This document shows positions 22,967 to 23,375 of a DNA stretch of 23,375 nt, piece by piece; the first letter of the stretch is position 1; each line of letters opens with the position of its first letter. The position numbers were made by a program, and so were the translations under genes. The DNA comes from a virus. The DNA is taken from positions 1 through 23,375 of the IMG/VR virus record IMGVR_UViG_3300027801_002890; one strand, 5' to 3'. A model generated the notes under the pieces. It ran no database searches, was not told the DNA's origin, and worked only from the letters and a program-made list of their open reading frames with translations.

Positions 22967-23375
22967 ATGGCAATACAAAATTACTACTTTAATAACCTCG
23001 ATGCTTACATAAGTTATGACTCTTTTTGGGATTTTAATCTTTCAGATGATGAGAGAAATTATAACAAAGAAGTTATATATAATTCATCGATAATGTACTA
23101 TAGTGCAGGTACTACTACTTTTTCAGATTCATTCTATTCTTATAAATTACCTGTAGTAATGGACCTAAACGATCCCGAATGTTCACTACAAATAGACACT
23201 GTTACTAAAAATGATGATGGAACAATATCCAATAGAGGGACAATAACAAACCAAGATGCGGGAGATGGACCTATTAACCCTGGGACTTTTTATTCAGCAA
23301 ATACCTTAGTCAGTAAGATGGCTTGGAGTTTATCTGAGGTTACTGATGGGCAAATAATAGATAATGCCGCTTTGT
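22967..23375 (+). CDS. Hypothetical protein, likely virion-associated, 3' end cut by window edge
   Basis: An ATG at 22967 opens a plus-strand frame that runs to the window end without a stop (at least 136 residues). The product begins MAIQNYYFNNLDAYISY and is rich in Tyr, Asn, Ser, Thr and Asp with few Lys or Arg, a composition typical of phage structural or tail-associated proteins and similar in flavour to the protein at the left edge. No catalytic motif or signal peptide is seen. It is the only plus-strand gene here and probably starts a separate transcription unit. The start is preceded by an A-rich leader (AGAAATAAAATAC) with no Shine-Dalgarno. Confidence 0.72.
   Translation, partial: MAIQNYYFNNLDAYISYDSFWDFNLSDDERNYNKEVIYNSSIMYYSAGTTTFSDSFYSYKLPVVMDLNDPECSLQIDTVTKNDDGTISNRGTITNQDAGDGPINPGTFYSANTLVSKMAWSLSEVTDGQIIDNAAL

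Overview
The window looks like part of a large, low-GC, T4-like tailed phage genome whose host is probably in the Bacteroidota. Phage origin is supported by a T4 gp55-like late sigma factor, a PhoH-like ATPase, a dUTPase, a DnaQ/PolB-type exonuclease and a block of baseplate or virion proteins, including a gp5-like OB-fold protein. The host guess is inference. Start codons are mostly preceded by A-rich leaders without a clear Shine-Dalgarno, and the exonuclease resembles a family common in Bacteroidota. No rRNA, tRNA, CRISPR or insertion sequence was seen.

Layout. Everything from 22855 down to 1 is on the minus strand with almost no space between genes; the largest gap between neighbouring minus-strand genes is 41 bases, if the frameshifted gene at 21663-22855 is counted as one. 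In transcription order: a glycosyltransferase broken by a frameshift (22855-21663), exonuclease, dUTPase, three glycosyltransferases (20311-16733), an SDR sugar-nucleotide enzyme and a formyltransferase. Next come eight sugar-nucleotide genes: HisH-like, HisF-like, WbpG-like, WbpE-like, WbpB-like, WbpD-like, WbpA-like and WbpI-like (14848-8140). PhoH, a HAD-like protein, two more glycosyltransferases, the gp55-like sigma factor, a small acidic protein and the virion block follow (504, 161, 56 and 312 aa, then a structural gene cut by the left edge). One gene reads the other way at the right edge (22967 to the end), separated by a 111-base divergent spacer of about 13% GC. No gene-free stretch exceeds 300 bases.

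The main point is the contiguous set 8140-14848. Family by family it matches the complete bacterial route from UDP-GlcNAc to UDP-ManNAc3NAcA (WbpA, WbpB, WbpE, WbpD, WbpI) and then to its 3-acetamidino derivative (WbpG with HisH2 and HisF2), known from Pseudomonas aeruginosa B-band O antigen. A formyltransferase/SDR pair and six glycosyltransferase genes lie around it. No Wzx flippase, Wzy polymerase or lipid-carrier initiating transferase is seen, so the product either feeds host glycan export or decorates something in the cytoplasm, such as virion protein or DNA. The sugar genes are interleaved with phage core genes and share their AT-rich composition and overlapping arrangement, which suggests they are an established part of this phage.
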